From positions 1 through 15,319 of the forward strand of contig JAEZEM010000275.1 in assembly GCA_023417745.1 (NCBI GenBank): DNA of 15,319 bases. The letters run 5' to 3'. This DNA comes from Pseudomonadota bacterium. Lineage in GTDB: Bacteria; Desulfobacterota; Desulfovibrionia; Desulfovibrionales; Desulfovibrionaceae. A model generated the notes under the pieces. That model worked only from the letters and a program-made list of their open reading frames with translations, was not told where the DNA came from and did not search any database. This document shows positions 13,823 to 15,319 of the stretch, piece after piece. Position numbers and translations under genes: made by a program. The number at the start of each line of letters is the position of its first letter. The stretch's first letter is position 1.

Positions 13823-14674
13823 TCAGCTCCTTTGGGTGGAGCCGACATAGATGCCGGCCAGGGCCAGGGCCACGCCGGCCAGTTCGACCGGGCCGGTGGG
13901 TTTGCCGAAAAAGAGCACGTCCCAGACATAGGACAGGGTGGGCTGGAGCAGGAGCACCAGCCCAGCCAGGGCCGGTCGGGCTCCGGCCAGCCCCTGGGAG
14001 ATGGCCAGCCAGCCGATGCCCTGGCCGATGACGCCAAGGGCCACAAGCGACCAGACGCTGGTGGCCGTGGGCAGGGCCAGGGAGTCGCCGCCAAGGACGG
14101 CCACCGGGGCGAGCAGGGCGGCCCCGGCCAGGGACAGCACGGCCATGGCCGCCATGGGGCCGGCCCGGCCCTGGTCGGTGACGGCCTTTTTGAGCGTCAG
14201 GATAAAAAGCCCGTAGAACAGGGCCGTGGTCAGGCCGTAGCCCACGCCCAGGCGAAATTCCGGGGTCTGTCCGGCAAAGCCCCGGCCGACCACGAGGTAC
14301 AGTCCGGCCACGGCCACGGCCATGCCGGCCAGGAAGCCCGCCTTGGGAACACGCCGGGCCGTGACGGCGGCCACGACGGTGACGAGAAACACCTGGAAAT
14401 TGCCGACCAGGGTGGCCAGTCCCGGGCCGATGTAATTGATGCTCAGGTGCCAGCAAAACAGATCGGCGCTAAAAAACACGGCGCAGGCCAAGGCCGGCCA
14501 GGCCAGGGCGCGTCTGGCCGCGGCCAGATTGCCGGTGACGCCGAGCAGGCCCAGGAGGGTGAGGCCGCCAAAAAGCATGCGGTAAAAAGCCGAGACGGCC
14601 GAGGGCACGCCGGCCAGCTTCACGAATACGGCCGAAAAGCTGATAATGACCGCGCCGAAAAGAAGTTGTCCCAT
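13823..14674 (-). CDS. EamA/DMT-superfamily transporter
   Basis: 283-aa inner-membrane protein with about ten hydrophobic helices in two five-helix halves, the EamA (RhaT/YdcZ-like) layout. The second half begins near residue 145 and includes LGVIGQGIGWLAISQGLAGARPALAGLVLLLQP-type features: a Gly/Ala-rich helix then the conserved LLQP. It likely exports or takes up a small metabolite; the substrate cannot be told. The ATG lies 6 nt after the thiL stop with no good Shine-Dalgarno, so translation is probably coupled to thiL. A link to thiamine metabolism is suggested only by position. Confidence 0.88.
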   Translation of the reverse strand: MGQLLFGAVIISFSAVFVKLAGVPSAVSAFYRMLFGGLTLLGLLGVTGNLAAARRALAWPALACAVFFSADLFCWHLSINYIGPGLATLVGNFQVFLVTVVAAVTARRVPKAGFLAGMAVAVAGLYLVVGRGFAGQTPEFRLGVGYGLTTALFYGLFILTLKKAVTDQGRAGPMAAMAVLSLAGAALLAPVAVLGGDSLALPTATSVWSLVALGVIGQGIGWLAISQGLAGARPALAGLVLLLQPTLSYVWDVLFFGKPTGPVELAGVALALAGIYVGSTQRS

Positions 14675-14680
14675 GTCGCG

Positions 14681-15319
14681 CTAGCCGAAGTGGTCGAAGC
14701 CGCGTTCGTTTATGGGCGAGCCGTTTACCGTATAGCCGGGCTTGGCCCCGACCGCCCCGATGGGCTTGGCCGACGGCACGGCGGCGCGAAGGGCGGCCAA
14801 GGCGGGCGGCGCGACCGTGGCCAGCAGGGCGTAGTCCTCGCCGCCGAAAAAGGCGACCTTCTCGGGCGGCCGGCCGTGGCCGGCGGCGTGGGCCGTGACT
14901 TCCGGGTGCAGACTCGCCGGCGGGAAAAAGAGATCGGCCCCGCAGCCTTGGGGCAACAGGCGCGGCAGATCCCGGGCCAGGCCGTCGGAGACGTCCATGC
15001 AGGAGGTGACGCCAGGCAGCGCGGCCAGGGCCAACCCCTCGGCCAGGCGCGGCACGGGGGCAAGGTGGGCGGCCGTGGCCGCCGGCCAGTCGGCCAGGGC
15101 GCTTCGGCCGTGCTTTTCCAGGACCGCCAGCCCCACCCGGGCCAGCCCCAGATCGCCCACGGCCACGAGGATGTCGCCGGGGTTGCCGGTTGCCCGGGTG
15201 AGAAAGCGCCCGGACGGCCCGGGCGCGCCCCAGACCGTGACGGACACGGCGATCTTGTCGCCGCGCGACAGATCGCCCCCGACCAGGGGCACGTCGTGGC
15301 TGGCGGCCAGGGCGGCCAT
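14681..15319 (-). CDS. thiL: Thiamine-monophosphate kinase ThiL, partial (N-terminus outside window)
   Basis: The frame is open at the right edge. The 212 visible residues are about two thirds of the usual 320-330 aa, so the first 110 or so, including the N-terminal Mg/ATP aspartates, lie beyond. Motifs present are VGGDLSRGD near the visible start, SCMDVSDGLARDL in the middle and GGEDYALL further on, the AIR-synthase-like ThiL set. The enzyme phosphorylates thiamine monophosphate to thiamine diphosphate with ATP in the cytoplasm. It leads the leftward series with the EamA transporter and trmO. The Met at the window edge is internal, not the start. Confidence 0.92.
   Translation of the reverse strand: MAALAASHDVPLVGGDLSRGDKIAVSVTVWGAPGPSGRFLTRATGNPGDILVAVGDLGLARVGLAVLEKHGRSALADWPAATAAHLAPVPRLAEGLALAALPGVTSCMDVSDGLARDLPRLLPQGCGADLFFPPASLHPEVTAHAAGHGRPPEKVAFFGGEDYALLATVAPPALAALRAAVPSAKPIGAVGAKPGYTVNGSPINERGFDHFG

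Noticed and set aside
13798..14094. Longer N-terminus for TrmO reaching 14094
   Set aside because: It would overlap the EamA gene out of frame. The strong AAAGGAGG before 13797 and the domain start support the short form.

Overview
The window reads as chromosome of a high-GC anaerobic deltaproteobacterium of the Desulfovibrio/Solidesulfovibrio kind. This is inferred from the GC-rich coding style, a ferredoxin-dependent 2-oxoacid oxidoreductase subunit next to a fused succinyl-CoA synthetase, and the mix of signalling genes. No rRNA, tRNA or CRISPR array was seen.

Layout. (1) 1-2504: the end of a 2-oxoacid:ferredoxin oxidoreductase gamma subunit, then a beta-alpha fused succinyl-CoA synthetase, both rightward; together they fit 2-oxoglutarate <-> succinyl-CoA <-> succinate. 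(2) About 2505-5630: a sharply AT-rich foreign island. It holds an unrecognised 421-aa gene (+), a convergent SAM methyltransferase gene (-), and a XerC/D-like tyrosine recombinase (-). The two convergent genes are bracketed by a perfect 23-bp inverted repeat (2579-2601 and 4679-4701). Each copy carries the Shine-Dalgarno of the gene it precedes, and the right copy also contains the recombinase stop codon. A near-consensus promoter lies just outside the left copy. This looks like a previously unnoted invertible two-gene cassette in which the recombinase could swap which gene sits behind the promoter. (3) 5632-10600: a terminator, a small exported protein (-), an orphan PAS-PAS histidine kinase (+), a SRAP/YedK abasic-site DNA-protein crosslinking protein (-), a 35-codon small ORF coupled to an HD-GYP protein (+), and a TTGYGD potassium channel (+). 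(4) 10638-12710: a leftward pair, TauE/SafE-family permease then NupC-type nucleoside transporter. (5) 12711-13011: a structured non-coding stretch with leftward terminator-like hairpins. (6) 13012-15319: leftward genes ThiL (partial), EamA-family transporter and TrmO/TsaA in a tight series, then a small 86-aa protein.

The strongest lead is the invertible cassette. Supporting oddities are a terminator in front of the recombinase whose loop is complementary to the recombinase Shine-Dalgarno, a hairpin covering both stop codons of the convergent genes, and a 10-bp direct repeat at the island edges. Inversion itself is inferred from the sequence and has not been observed.
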